DNA from: Terrirhizobium terrae
GTDB taxonomy: Bacteria > Pseudomonadota > Alphaproteobacteria > Rhizobiales > Rhizobiaceae
Direction of reading: 5' to 3'
Assembly (NCBI RefSeq): GCF_030323265.1
Contig: NZ_CP104992.1
Span: 2,145,501 to 2,209,500, forward strand
DNA length: 64,000 nucleotides
Below are positions 1-8,120 of this stretch, piece by piece. The notes below the pieces were generated by a model. That model was not told the origin of the DNA and made no database searches. It saw only the letters and a program-made list of their open reading frames with translations. Both the position numbers and the translations under genes were made by a program. Within the stretch, counting starts at the first letter, position 1; each line of letters starts with the position of its first letter.

Positions 1-1
1 C

Positions 2-853
2 CGAAAGGGGATACAGCTCACCGAGGAATTGGAAAGGACGATCGATGCTTTAAAACGCATTGCAACTTGTTGGACGGAAGACAACAAAACTGAAACATAT
101 ACCTTCGACTTTTTTATAGATGCCGCAACACGTGACGCATTTTCTCATTTCTGGCCAGATGCGCTTTCTTTATACAAAGCACTTCATAAACTGGCATTGT
201 TAAACGACCTTGCTATACCGCGAACAGCAAGAAAGCGGTTCGAGCGAGCGGTGAAAGAGCGTCGCTTTGCATCAAGGCTTCCAGAGCCTCAACAAGAACA
301 CGTGGTATTTGGCTTTGAAGAGGTTCGCTTCTGGCCTGCGGGGTCAAGGACGACCCCAGTCGACTACGTTTCGCTCTCCGATGGAGAACATCAGCAAGCC
401 CTTATCCTCGGCACTTATGCGATGATTTCCGAGCCTAATGCACTTTTTCTGTGGGATGAACCTGAGTCTCACTTCAATCCGCAGTGGCGAGTGAAATTCG
501 TGCAAAGACTGCAGGAGCTGACTGGCAACCGAAACAGGCAGGAGCTTCTACTGACATCTCATGCGCCTTTCGTCCCGTCTGATATGCCGCGCGAACAAGT
601 GCTGATTTTCGATAGAAAAGACGGCAAGATTTTCGTTGAAGAGCCCTCAATTGAGACCTTCGGCGCTACATTTGATCGGATTCTCGAGACCTGTTTCAAG
701 GTGCGTCCCTCAATATCTAAAATTGCTGAGAAGCGCATTGAGGAGCTTCTTAACTCATCGAAGATTGAGGAAGTTCAACAGGGGCTCAACGAGCTTGGCC
801 CTTCGGTGGAAAAAGCCTTTGTTGCAGAGCATTTACGTAAGCTGAAGAACTGA
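2..853 (+). CDS. AAA/ABC-class ATPase, 5' truncated by window edge (defence-type, paired with HNH protein)
   Basis: C-terminal part of a RecF/SMC-like AAA ATPase. The frame is open from base 2, so the start and the Walker A region lie outside the window. In the visible part (numbered from a TTG at 29) there is a signature-like SDGEHQQA at residues 117-124, a Walker B segment LFLWDEPESHFNP at about 139-151 and a switch histidine in TSHAPF at about 176-181, followed by a helical tail. The stop overlaps the next start by one base (TGATG), so it is translationally coupled to an HNH nuclease. ATPase/HNH pairs are known from Septu-type (PtuA/PtuB) and other anti-phage systems. ATPase class is secure; membership of a named system is inference. 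Confidence 0.85.
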   Translation, partial: RKGIQLTEELERTIDALKRIATCWTEDNKTETYTFDFFIDAATRDAFSHFWPDALSLYKALHKLALLNDLAIPRTARKRFERAVKERRFASRLPEPQQEHVVFGFEEVRFWPAGSRTTPVDYVSLSDGEHQQALILGTYAMISEPNALFLWDEPESHFNPQWRVKFVQRLQELTGNRNRQELLLTSHAPFVPSDMPREQVLIFDRKDGKIFVEEPSIETFGATFDRILETCFKVRPSISKIAEKRIEELLNSSKIEEVQQGLNELGPSVEKAFVAEHLRKLKN

Positions 854-1947
854 TGTTGTTTGCTTATCCCTCAGAAGCATTGGAAGAGAATTGGCTGAAC
901 GCTGCCGTTGTCGATATTCTTCGGCATGGAATGGACGAAATTGCTGCTGGAAGAGCGGCGCCTAAATGGCCGTCATGTATCCCTCAAGCTTATCGCGCTA
1001 CATTGCAAGGTCGCCCCGGGCTTCGTGATCGGCTAAAGACGGTCTGGCGCGAGTTTCGTAAGCTGGGCGATCTGGACCGCGGAAGGCTAAAGGAGGCTCT
1101 CGAATCTCAAACCGATTTGCCGACGATACTTTCTAATGGCGTAGTGTGTATACAAATCGGAGAGTTTCCTGAGCCTGTCAGGCAGGCGATAACAAGTCTA
1201 TTCCGCTTCCTGTTTGATCTCCTATCCGAAATCAAAACGGGACCATTCTCGTTACGCGATAGCCAGTATCACAAGATTTATCAGACATTTAAAAAGTCGA
1301 AAATCTGCCCTTTTTGCGGTTTGGGGTATTTTCGGGCGCCCGGAGCCCCGAGGCACGACTTAGATCACTATATGCTGGTATCGAAGTATCCGTTTGCTGG
1401 CGCGGATCTTCGAAACTTGCCGCCCATGTGCTCCGAATGCAATTCGGATTTCAAAGGTACCGCCGACATTTTGTACAACGATGACGGAATGAGGCGGCCC
1501 TGTTCCGACCCCTACAGTGGCCCCACCTTCGGAATCAGTTTGGCGAATAGCCAACCTTTTATGGGCAATAACATCAACGGAATTCGGTATCCTCGATGGG
1601 AGATTGATTTCCAAGGCGGATTAGCTTCACACGCCGAAACTTGGGATAAGGTCTTCAAAATCAGAGAGAGATATGAGCGGGACATTCTTGATGCGGACTT
1701 TCTTTCATGGCTCGGCCATTTCGCAGTCTGGTATCGAACCTCAAAGGGTATCGACTTGCAGCCAGATGAGGTGGCTAGCGCGCTCCCAGAATACATCAGT
1801 AATGTTATTCAAGATGGATGGGCCGATCGCGCTTTTCTGAAAGCCGAAGTTTTTCGCATGCTTGATGCGGAGTGTGGGCATGTAGAACGAGGTGCCGAAA
1901 CGCGTGTATGGTTGAAAGAAGTCGTCGAATATGCTGCAGTTGCTTAA
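853..1947 (+). CDS. HNH endonuclease, effector partner of the upstream ATPase
   Basis: 364-residue protein with a zinc-bound HNH core. Cys pairs CPFC (152-155) and CSEC (193-196) flank DLDHY (169-173, His172) and the NLPPMC / CNSDFKG segment with Asn188 and Asn197, the usual beta-beta-alpha-metal layout. The first 140 residues are unassigned and may contact the ATPase. It is longer than typical PtuB proteins, so this may be a Septu-like variant rather than canonical Septu. The start ATG overlaps the ATPase stop. Expected action is DNA cleavage once licensed by the ATPase (inferred from related systems). Codon use is AT-richer than the backbone, as expected for island DNA. Confidence 0.85.
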   Translation: MLFAYPSEALEENWLNAAVVDILRHGMDEIAAGRAAPKWPSCIPQAYRATLQGRPGLRDRLKTVWREFRKLGDLDRGRLKEALESQTDLPTILSNGVVCIQIGEFPEPVRQAITSLFRFLFDLLSEIKTGPFSLRDSQYHKIYQTFKKSKICPFCGLGYFRAPGAPRHDLDHYMLVSKYPFAGADLRNLPPMCSECNSDFKGTADILYNDDGMRRPCSDPYSGPTFGISLANSQPFMGNNINGIRYPRWEIDFQGGLASHAETWDKVFKIRERYERDILDADFLSWLGHFAVWYRTSKGIDLQPDEVASALPEYISNVIQDGWADRAFLKAEVFRMLDAECGHVERGAETRVWLKEVVEYAAVA

Positions 1948-1972
1948 GCCCGGGGGCGAACTTCACGACGTG

Positions 1973-2521
1973 CTATTCATTCGAATTTTTAACGCGATAC
2001 ACCTGCATCCGAGAACAACCGACCTCCCTCGCGATGTTCGTTACACTGACACCCGAGGCAGACAGGTCGCGAATTTTTTCGTGGTCGATACGGATTTTGC
2101 CGCCCTTGTAGATACCTGCAGCCTTCGCTCGACTGATGCCCTCGCGCTGTCTTTCTTTGATGAACCTACGCTCCATCTGAGCCACCATGCCCAAAACGGT
2201 GATAATGACATGGCCCATTTCTCCGCGTGTTGAGACGTGTGGGTCGAGGATGGTCACGAACGCGCCACGCTCTTGGCATTCGTGAATTATATTAAGTACA
2301 TCGCGAGTATCGCGCCCAAAGCGATCGAGCCGGGTGACGACCACTTCATCGCCTTGGCGTACGAACTCAATTACGGTTGCGAGTTCGGCGCGACCTTCCC
2401 GGCTGCCGCCCGATACTTTTTCCGATCTAATAATCTCACAGCCTTCACGCTGAAGGCGGTCGTGCTGTGCCTGTAAGTCTTGGTCGATGCTGCTGACGCG
2501 TGCGTAACCGATGCGGGCCAT
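1973..2521 (-). CDS. Serine recombinase, resolvase/DNA invertase family
   Basis: 182-residue small serine recombinase. The N-terminal catalytic domain has YARVSS with nucleophile Ser10, the conserved TRLDRFGRDTRD segment and the MERRFIKERQ region leading into the long E helix. The C-terminal helix-turn-helix is at about 147-178 (LSASGVSVTNIAREVGCSRMQVYRV). Start chosen at MARIGYARVSS; an in-frame ATG four codons upstream at 2533 would add an atypical extension. It converges on the HNH gene and is divergent from the DUF3696 ATPase gene. A large palindrome about 90-120 bases upstream of the start could be its recombination site. It may resolve or invert part of the island, or be a transposon remnant; no transposase is nearby. 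Confidence 0.93.
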   Translation of the reverse strand: MARIGYARVSSIDQDLQAQHDRLQREGCEIIRSEKVSGGSREGRAELATVIEFVRQGDEVVVTRLDRFGRDTRDVLNIIHECQERGAFVTILDPHVSTRGEMGHVIITVLGMVAQMERRFIKERQREGISRAKAAGIYKGGKIRIDHEKIRDLSASGVSVTNIAREVGCSRMQVYRVKNSNE

Positions 2522-2600
2522 GTGTAACCTCAAGGTTTAGGCCCAACGCTACCTTGTCACAAATAGCCGCCGTCAACCCGGATGTTACGGCTTGAGGTGT

Positions 2601-2644
2601 AACGGTCAGCATGTCACGCAAGGGTATACCCTTAAGTGACCGTT
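2601..2644. repeat. Nested palindromes upstream of the serine recombinase, candidate crossover site
   Basis: A perfect 14-bp palindrome AAGGGTATACCCTT (2620-2633) sits inside a longer one bounded by GTCAC (2613-2617) and GTGAC (2636-2640), matching at 12 of 14 positions per half with central dinucleotide AT. It is further enclosed by AACGGTCA (2601-2608) and TGACCGTT (2637-2644). Size, symmetry and position next to a resolvase/invertase gene fit a res- or hix-like site or the recombinase's own operator. Function is inferred. Confidence 0.5.
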
Positions 2645-2760
2645 GTGCGAACGGCGATTGAGTTCGATGCAACAATCGTCTGCTAGATTGGCACCCGAAG
2701 ATTTTATTGACAAAAATGATCAGCCAGCTTTTTTACATAGATCCGATTGGGGGATGAACG

Positions 2761-4203
2761 TTGATCAATGCGGTTCGCTACAAATCATTTAAGCGATATG
2801 AAGATGCCACTCTCGACCTGTCGAAACCTCTAACGATTTTAGTCGGGCCGAACAGCTCTGGAAAGTCGTCGCTAATCAAGGGCCTCCTCGCCTTTAAGCA
2901 AACCTATGGTGATCCGGCGGATCACGCTGGTTTTATCGCTCAAGGTCAGTACGTCGACATAGGTAATTTCGTCGAATACTCCAAAAATCATGATATAAAT
3001 GGTCAAATAACGTTCGCATTCGCAGTTAAACTGCCTGTTGCGTATTTTGCACGAAATATATCTACTGTTTTCATAGAGATTAATCACCAAAATGATCCGC
3101 AAACCGGCCATGGGCGCGTCGTTTCTTACGCATTGTTTATGTCAGAGGATAGTTCTAGGGTTGTCATAGATGACTACGAACATTGCGAACACTGGGTCCG
3201 CTTTCGCCGAATGAACAAAACGGATGAAAGCTTCCGGATGAGCCTTTCGGAAGCAATGTTTGACTTGGTATCGAAGCGTTACAGGCACGGACTTAGCGAA
3301 AATCTCACGTACCGTAAGCTATGCAAACATCTTAAGACTGGTGGAGTGCAAGCGAAGCGGGACAATAAGCGCGGAATGTCCCTATCCTATGAGCGCGATC
3401 CTATACCGGAAGATGTAATACAGTTTATGTTCACCTTAGAGCGCGTTCTTCTTTCGCGTGTGCATAGCGTTTTGTTCACATCGTTGACGGAAAATACATT
3501 CGCTCTAGCCTCACTTCGTGAAAAGCCTGTACGATCCATGACGCTGACCGATGAGCGGCAGACCGTGGGGCCAACAGGTGCTCATACCGCAGCAGTTTAT
3601 CACTATTTACGGCAACGTGCTGTTAAGGCAGGCAAACGAAACTCTCGGATCAAGGACGATTTTGGTCGCCTCGATGAATGGTTCAGACGATTGCGACTGG
3701 GAACGGAAATTGAAATCAACAGTTGGCGCGATTTGATCGATCTTCGGACAAAAACTGCTCAAGGATCGAGCAAAAGTGATTCCGTCGTTGACGTAGGTGT
3801 AGGCTTTTCACAAGCAGCGCCAATTCTTGTGCAGCTGGCCGCGATGCCCGATAACACTATGATGATTGTCGAGCAGCCGGAGCTTCATTTGTATCCTTGG
3901 TCGCAGACGCGCATAGGTGAAATCCTTTGTGAGGAAACGGCAAGAGGCGAAAAAAGGGTTGTGCTCGAAACTCACAGTGAGCACGTGATACACGGTGTGC
4001 AGCTGCATATAAGTAATGTTCGGGCAGGAAAATACCACGGTCTTTCCCATGACGACGTTCAGATAATATATATTTCAGAGGATGCCAAAATACGCCGAAT
4101 TTCGCTCAATGAATTTGGAGAGTTCGAATCAAATTGGCCTGATGGTTTCTTCGATCAGACAATACAGGTCTACCGCACGCTTATGGAAAATCGCCTCGCA
4201 TGA
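2761..4203 (+). CDS. DUF3696-type AAA ATPase, first gene of a two-gene module
   Basis: 480-residue OLD/RecF-like ATPase. Walker A is GPNSSGKSS (29-37), Walker B is MMIVEQPELHLYP at about 366-378, and a switch histidine lies in LETHSEHV near 400. The C-terminal stretch with EFGEF and WPDGFFDQ is the DUF3696 hallmark. It starts with TTG behind a GGGGGA motif. The stop overlaps the next start (ATGA), so the two proteins are probably made in fixed ratio and act together. DUF3696 ATPases recur in phage-defence operons, where they sense or license an effector. ATPase class is secure; the defence role rests on context. Confidence 0.9.
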   Translation: MINAVRYKSFKRYEDATLDLSKPLTILVGPNSSGKSSLIKGLLAFKQTYGDPADHAGFIAQGQYVDIGNFVEYSKNHDINGQITFAFAVKLPVAYFARNISTVFIEINHQNDPQTGHGRVVSYALFMSEDSSRVVIDDYEHCEHWVRFRRMNKTDESFRMSLSEAMFDLVSKRYRHGLSENLTYRKLCKHLKTGGVQAKRDNKRGMSLSYERDPIPEDVIQFMFTLERVLLSRVHSVLFTSLTENTFALASLREKPVRSMTLTDERQTVGPTGAHTAAVYHYLRQRAVKAGKRNSRIKDDFGRLDEWFRRLRLGTEIEINSWRDLIDLRTKTAQGSSKSDSVVDVGVGFSQAAPILVQLAAMPDNTMMIVEQPELHLYPWSQTRIGEILCEETARGEKRVVLETHSEHVIHGVQLHISNVRAGKYHGLSHDDVQIIYISEDAKIRRISLNEFGEFESNWPDGFFDQTIQVYRTLMENRLA

Positions 4204-5111
4204 TACCGCTAGTCGCGTCTGAAGAGACATTCGTACGCGATGTTCTGATTGATTCAGGCGCGCCGCCGTCGCAGTTCGTCCAGTACGCACTGCTTGCTGA
4301 GGAATTACTTGCAATTGTTCAAGAGGATGTTGATCCGTCATCCACTAAGGGGCAACTTCTCACGGGCCTTCTGCGTGATCAACTTTTGGTGCCGGTACCA
4401 AGTGCTGCTCTTACGAAAAACCTAAATCCTCGCTTTACCGCAGCAAAGCCTGAATATGTTGAATTGGCTCTGAAATGCTCGAAGCACTTCGTTTATAAAC
4501 GCGAACTTCCTCAATCTGACTTGGCTGAATTTACTCGGTTCGGCATCACTGCCCACAACTACAATAATATCGGATATCAGGTCATTCTCGGGCAATACAA
4601 ATCGAACGTCGTCAGAGACTGGAGTCTGACCGAAGGTGGCAATTCTCGTCTGTCAGATCACTGCCTTGAATATGTCCACCACGTCGGAAGAGTGCAAGTC
4701 TACGATCGATACTTCGGAAGAGACGCTCTTTCCTCGATTACAGAACTTTTCTCTGCATACAGTTCAGCATTTGGCGCGTTTACCGGCCATGTGAAAATAT
4801 ACGTGGGCGCAGGTCTAAAGGACCACTTGGCGGCAGCTGACGTGAATAATGCACTAGGTCAACATATAGACATCTCGAAATTGCTAATTGCGCGGTCAAA
4901 CAAGGTAGCGACAAGCTCTTCGCACGCTCACGACCGCTATATTCAGTTTGACGAAGATTACACACTTGAATTTAGTGCGGGTCTCGGGTGCTATTATGCT
5001 AGTAGCGGTCACAATAGGTCGTCGACGGTCTATCTCAAAAACGTTGTCATAAACTATGCGTCACTGGACATCGAAGACGAACACGGTGTACGCGTTCAGT
5101 TTCGGTACTGA
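4200..5111 (+). CDS. Unknown partner of the DUF3696 ATPase, possibly PLD-like (MIT_C-like) effector
   Basis: 303 residues, not recognised with confidence. No signal peptide or membrane segment is visible. The C-terminal half (about 160-290) has a pattern reminiscent of phospholipase D-like MIT C-terminal domains: GRVQVYDRYFGRD, then a strand VKIYVG, then HAHDRYIQFDEDYTLEFSAGL, comparable to the HDR-x-I ... GRGLD block of that fold. The second catalytic His/Lys pattern of a true PLD nuclease is not obvious, so it may be degenerate or a binding domain. It overlaps the ATPase by four bases, which makes it the best candidate effector of the module. Fold is inference; function unknown. Confidence 0.7.
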   Translation: MIPLVASEETFVRDVLIDSGAPPSQFVQYALLAEELLAIVQEDVDPSSTKGQLLTGLLRDQLLVPVPSAALTKNLNPRFTAAKPEYVELALKCSKHFVYKRELPQSDLAEFTRFGITAHNYNNIGYQVILGQYKSNVVRDWSLTEGGNSRLSDHCLEYVHHVGRVQVYDRYFGRDALSSITELFSAYSSAFGAFTGHVKIYVGAGLKDHLAAADVNNALGQHIDISKLLIARSNKVATSSSHAHDRYIQFDEDYTLEFSAGLGCYYASSGHNRSSTVYLKNVVINYASLDIEDEHGVRVQFRY

Positions 5112-5475
5112 AAGCAAACATGTCCGGTCATCTTGTATCACCGCACCGATCATGGACAATAGTTGAGCGGAGGTGCATACCTGCAAGCTACTGGCTGAGC
5201 ATTGAGATTGATAGTTGAGGTGCCGCCTGCCGGTCACACGCAGGGCCGGAACCGCCTCTAACCCAAAACTGATCAACGTCCCGGCTTTGCGGCTCGATAC
5301 ATTGACTCTACCCAACGGGGTGCAAGCAGCAGGCTGTATCTACAAAGCACTGGTCGTGCGCATAGGGCTGTCGTCTTTCGACATTTCCCTGAATGTTCTC
5401 AATTCGCCGAATACGGTCGTAAAGACTTGCGGCCTCACGCCTTTGGATGGACATTGCCGGGATTTCCATCGCAGC
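5112..5475. other. Intergenic, no gene seen
   Basis: 364 bases between the convergent defence module and the secreted-protein operon. No convincing gene, strong terminator or repeat was seen; short open frames lack ribosome-binding sites. Base composition shifts here from AT-richer on the left to GC-rich on the right, so it may be a junction between separately acquired segments. Confidence 0.5.
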
Positions 5476-6774
5476 TTATTGCCTGCTGCATGCAACGGAG
5501 TTGAAATTTGCTGGCTCGCCGGTAGCAATCAGGTCAAAGAAATTCAAAGCGCCGTTGCCATCCGCGTTGAAGATGACCTTACGATTAGGGGCCATAAGCT
5601 TTGCCGCACCGCCGCCGAACTGCTTCATAACAGTTTCCCATTCTTTCTGCTGTTTTCCTGTCAGCCCCCGGGCCATCGCTGCTGATGACGCAAGGCCAAT
5701 AGCCGTGGCGAAATCGGTGTATGTCATAGCCGCAGATCCTTCCGCAAAACCACGGCTTGGCGGCGCTACTTCGGCGCCCTGTACCGGCCGGTCACCAATG
5801 AAGAATTGCTTGCTATCAGCGTTGAAGGTGATGGAGACGCGGGTGACCTCGAAGCTGCGCAGATAGGCCCGATCACTCATCATGCCGCGTGGGACGTTCG
5901 CACCATCCACGTCGCGAATGCGAAATGCGCAGGTGTAGTGACTGCTGCCTGCCTGCTGCGCCGCATCCGTAGTAGTTGGCGCGCCGGTGGACGGCTTTAT
6001 TCCGCTGACATTAGGCTCGCCACCATTGCGACACACATCGAAGCTTTCAATCGCGTCGGCCGCGTTGCTGAGGCTCAGAACGATCCGCTCTCCATCAGCA
6101 CTGGTGACAGCCAACTCTCGGCCAGCGGCGACATCGGACAAAAACTCTGGCCGCAACGGCTGGGTCAGCCAAGCCCCACCGCCTCCTATGTCGCCATCAA
6201 CAGCGTACGGCAGGTTGTCATCGACACGCCACGCTGCGCGTTTCGATTTTTTGATAAGCCCTACAGCAAATCCCCGGTATTCGCTGGTGTTGACGGCGGT
6301 GAAGCCGACGACGACTTCTCCGCTTCGAATACCGAAGGTGCATAAGGTGCCGCCTTTCACATAGTTGGAGTGGAACCGCCATTCGTTTTCGGCAGGTGCG
6401 TCGGGTTGTTTAGCTTGCGCGGCAGGTTCAGCGGGGTCGGCCTCTTCCTTGGCGCAGTACCCGTCGTTGACGCCGCGGCAATCTACTAAGAGCTCATCGA
6501 GTTCGGGGTTGAAAGCCGGGTCTTGGTGATCATTCGTGCCGAGCGGCCCGTAAAAGAATTCGCCGCGCTTTGTCACTCCCGCCTTGCGGCAGGCCGAAGA
6601 GTCCCATGTCATGTCAGTGTAGCAATCAAGGATCTTCCATCGCTGCTCGTTCGTCAGCTTGAGGTCGCCCTGTGCGTTGGCTGGCACGGCCATAGGCCCC
6701 GACGCCATTATCGCGCCAAGTGCTATAACCATAAGCCGGTCGATGCTTCTCTCGTAACCGCCGAACACTGTCAT
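5476..6774 (-). CDS. Secreted protein of unknown function (third gene of the DUF805 operon)
   Basis: 432 residues, not recognised. Residues about 10-35 form a Sec-type signal (RLMVIALGAIMASGPMAVPANAQ) with likely cleavage after ANA or AQG. The mature part has scattered cysteines (ILDCY, SSACRK, LVDCRG, DGYCAK, TLCTFG, DVCRNG, YTCAFR, VACSRQ) compatible with several disulfides, and a proline/alanine-rich linker near 113-128. Its start overlaps the upstream membrane-protein stop by four bases. It probably acts in the periplasm or outside the cell with its operon partners. GC content resembles the backbone more than the flanking island genes do. Confidence 0.8.
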   Translation of the reverse strand: MTVFGGYERSIDRLMVIALGAIMASGPMAVPANAQGDLKLTNEQRWKILDCYTDMTWDSSACRKAGVTKRGEFFYGPLGTNDHQDPAFNPELDELLVDCRGVNDGYCAKEEADPAEPAAQAKQPDAPAENEWRFHSNYVKGGTLCTFGIRSGEVVVGFTAVNTSEYRGFAVGLIKKSKRAAWRVDDNLPYAVDGDIGGGGAWLTQPLRPEFLSDVAAGRELAVTSADGERIVLSLSNAADAIESFDVCRNGGEPNVSGIKPSTGAPTTTDAAQQAGSSHYTCAFRIRDVDGANVPRGMMSDRAYLRSFEVTRVSITFNADSKQFFIGDRPVQGAEVAPPSRGFAEGSAAMTYTDFATAIGLASSAAMARGLTGKQQKEWETVMKQFGGGAAKLMAPNRKVIFNADGNGALNFFDLIATGEPANFNSVACSRQ

Positions 6775-7151
6775 TGCCCTGCCTCCTGCTGACCAGCTTC
6801 GATCCTCTTCGCCGACGAGGCTTGCCGTTTCTTTCTATCCGACCACCACGCAAACAGCGCCATCGCCGCAAGGACCAGCGCCAGCACGGCCCAGACCTGA
6901 AGGTCAGGAAACTGTTCGACGCCGGTGAAGGCGACCAGTGCGGCGGCCAAAAACACGATCCCGCCGATCATCGGCAAGCCGAACGAAAAGGCGCCGCCGA
7001 CGAATAGGAAGAATCCAGCGATGATGCCAACGGCACCGGCATCAGCCGTGGCCTGATCTCCAAGCAAGCTTGAGCCTGCGCCGATGGTGCAGGACTGAAG
7101 CAGAACCAACAGGCCGAGCATGACGGCGATAATGCCTGTCGCGATTTTCAT
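6771..7151 (-). CDS. Small integral membrane protein of unknown function
   Basis: 126 residues with about four hydrophobic segments: N-terminal 5-25, about 38-58, 60-80 and 85-102. The tail is basic (DRKKRQ) and presumably cytoplasmic. No family recognised. It overlaps DUF805 upstream (ATGA at 7148-7151) and the secreted protein downstream (6771-6774), so all three come from one coupled transcript. Likely part of an inner-membrane complex that handles or anchors the secreted partner (inference). Confidence 0.78.
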   Translation of the reverse strand: MKIATGIIAVMLGLLVLLQSCTIGAGSSLLGDQATADAGAVGIIAGFFLFVGGAFSFGLPMIGGIVFLAAALVAFTGVEQFPDLQVWAVLALVLAAMALFAWWSDRKKRQASSAKRIEAGQQEAGQ

Positions 7152-7666
7152 TGGCGGGCACCCTTGATCGCATCGGCCTTGAGCCGGTCGTATTCAGCGC
7201 CATCAATTGCGCCTGCGGCGCGCAATGAGGCGACCTTTTCAAGCTGCTCGACAGTTGACGCACCCGATGCAGCGTCTCGCGCTACCGGGGCGCCTGTGGC
7301 CTGCTGTGAACCATTGCCGCCGACGGCCATACCAAACCGGTTGGCACCCGGCGTGGAAGCGAGGAAGCCGAACACGACATAGCAAACCAAGTTCACCAGC
7401 GGCACGAGCAGGAGCAGCGCCAGCCAACCCGACTTGTCGGCGTCGTGCAGGCGGCGAACCGTAACGGCGAGGCTTGGGATCAAATGGGCGATGTAGACAA
7501 GCGCCGTGAATGCCGCCGGTTTGGGTGATCCAAGCACGGCGGCGTCGAGGATCACAGCGATGCTGCCAAGCACGATGACAGTGAGTGAGAAGAGCCAATA
7601 CTGCGATCTGGTCGATCTTCCGCTGAAGATGAAGTAGCGGCGCATTCCATCAAAATAGGGGGTCAT
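7148..7666 (-). CDS. DUF805 membrane protein with C-terminal SHOCT-like domain
   Basis: 172 residues. The start, with YFIFSGRSTRSQYW, followed by four hydrophobic helices up to about residue 115, is typical of DUF805. A linker leads to a short C-terminal helical unit (VEQLEKVASLRAAGAIDGAEYDRLKADAI) that matches the SHOCT motif, an oligomerisation element common at the ends of small membrane proteins. First gene of a three-gene overlapping operon. A compact palindrome lies in the divergent intergenic region shared with an XRE regulator. Function of DUF805 is unknown. Confidence 0.88.
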   Translation of the reverse strand: MTPYFDGMRRYFIFSGRSTRSQYWLFSLTVIVLGSIAVILDAAVLGSPKPAAFTALVYIAHLIPSLAVTVRRLHDADKSGWLALLLLVPLVNLVCYVVFGFLASTPGANRFGMAVGGNGSQQATGAPVARDAASGASTVEQLEKVASLRAAGAIDGAEYDRLKADAIKGARQ

Positions 7667-7739
7667 GAATTAATCCTAAAATTCTCGAGCGCAGGCGCGG
7701 GCGGCGTACACGTCGATTCACTGCAAGTTGTAGAATATG

Positions 7740-7752
7740 GGACTGTCAGTCC
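7740..7752. promoter_or_regulatory. Short palindrome, candidate operator of the XRE regulator
   Basis: GGACTG and CAGTCC separated by one base, in the 126-bp divergent region between the DUF805 operon and the XRE gene. Compact symmetric sites of this size are typical targets of small XRE dimers. Assignment is inferred from position only. Confidence 0.4.
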
Positions 7753-7792
7753 GTCGATTGTCAAGCGTTCTGTATGGCCTTTTCGCGTCATC

Positions 7793-8059
7793 ATGGATGC
7801 ACGGAAACTCATAGGCTGGAACGTCCGCAAGCTGCGGGTGGAACTCGGGCTCTCGCAGGAACGAGTGGCACACGAAGCCGACATCGACCGCTCGTACGTG
7901 GGGCGTATCGAGCGTGGTGAGGAAAACATGACAATCAGCGTGTTGGAGGCAATTGCGGCGGCCTTAGAGGTGCCGTTGGGTGCGCTGTTCCAAGAGTTCG
8001 AAGACGGCTCTGAAAAGCCGCCGCCGTTGCGGTCGGGTCGCAAACCGAGCGCCAAATGA
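7793..8059 (+). CDS. XRE-family helix-turn-helix transcriptional regulator
   Basis: 88 residues. The Cro/CI-type HTH occupies residues 7-62: IGWNVRKLRVELGLSQERVA, then DRSYVGRIERGEENMT, then LEAIAAALEVPLGALF. A short basic tail follows. Proteins of this size act as DNA-binding repressors or activators of neighbouring mobile-element genes. No clear Shine-Dalgarno precedes the ATG. It is divergent from the DUF805 operon and followed by a strong terminator. Target is inferred to be its own promoter and/or that operon. Confidence 0.9.
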   Translation: MDARKLIGWNVRKLRVELGLSQERVAHEADIDRSYVGRIERGEENMTISVLEAIAAALEVPLGALFQEFEDGSEKPPPLRSGRKPSAK

Positions 8060-8061
8060 AA

Positions 8062-8086
8062 AAGGCTGCGAGAATGTCGCAGCCTT
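8062..8086. terminator. Bidirectional intrinsic terminator
   Basis: Perfect 10-bp stem AAGGCTGCGA / TCGCAGCCTT with loop GAATG. Plus-strand reading gives GGTTTTG after the stem, minus-strand reading gives TTTTTC. It lies between the convergent XRE and DUF3768 genes and can serve both. Confidence 0.85.
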
Positions 8087-8120
8087 GGTTTTGTTGAGTT
8101 GGGCTTCACGGCGAGCATGA

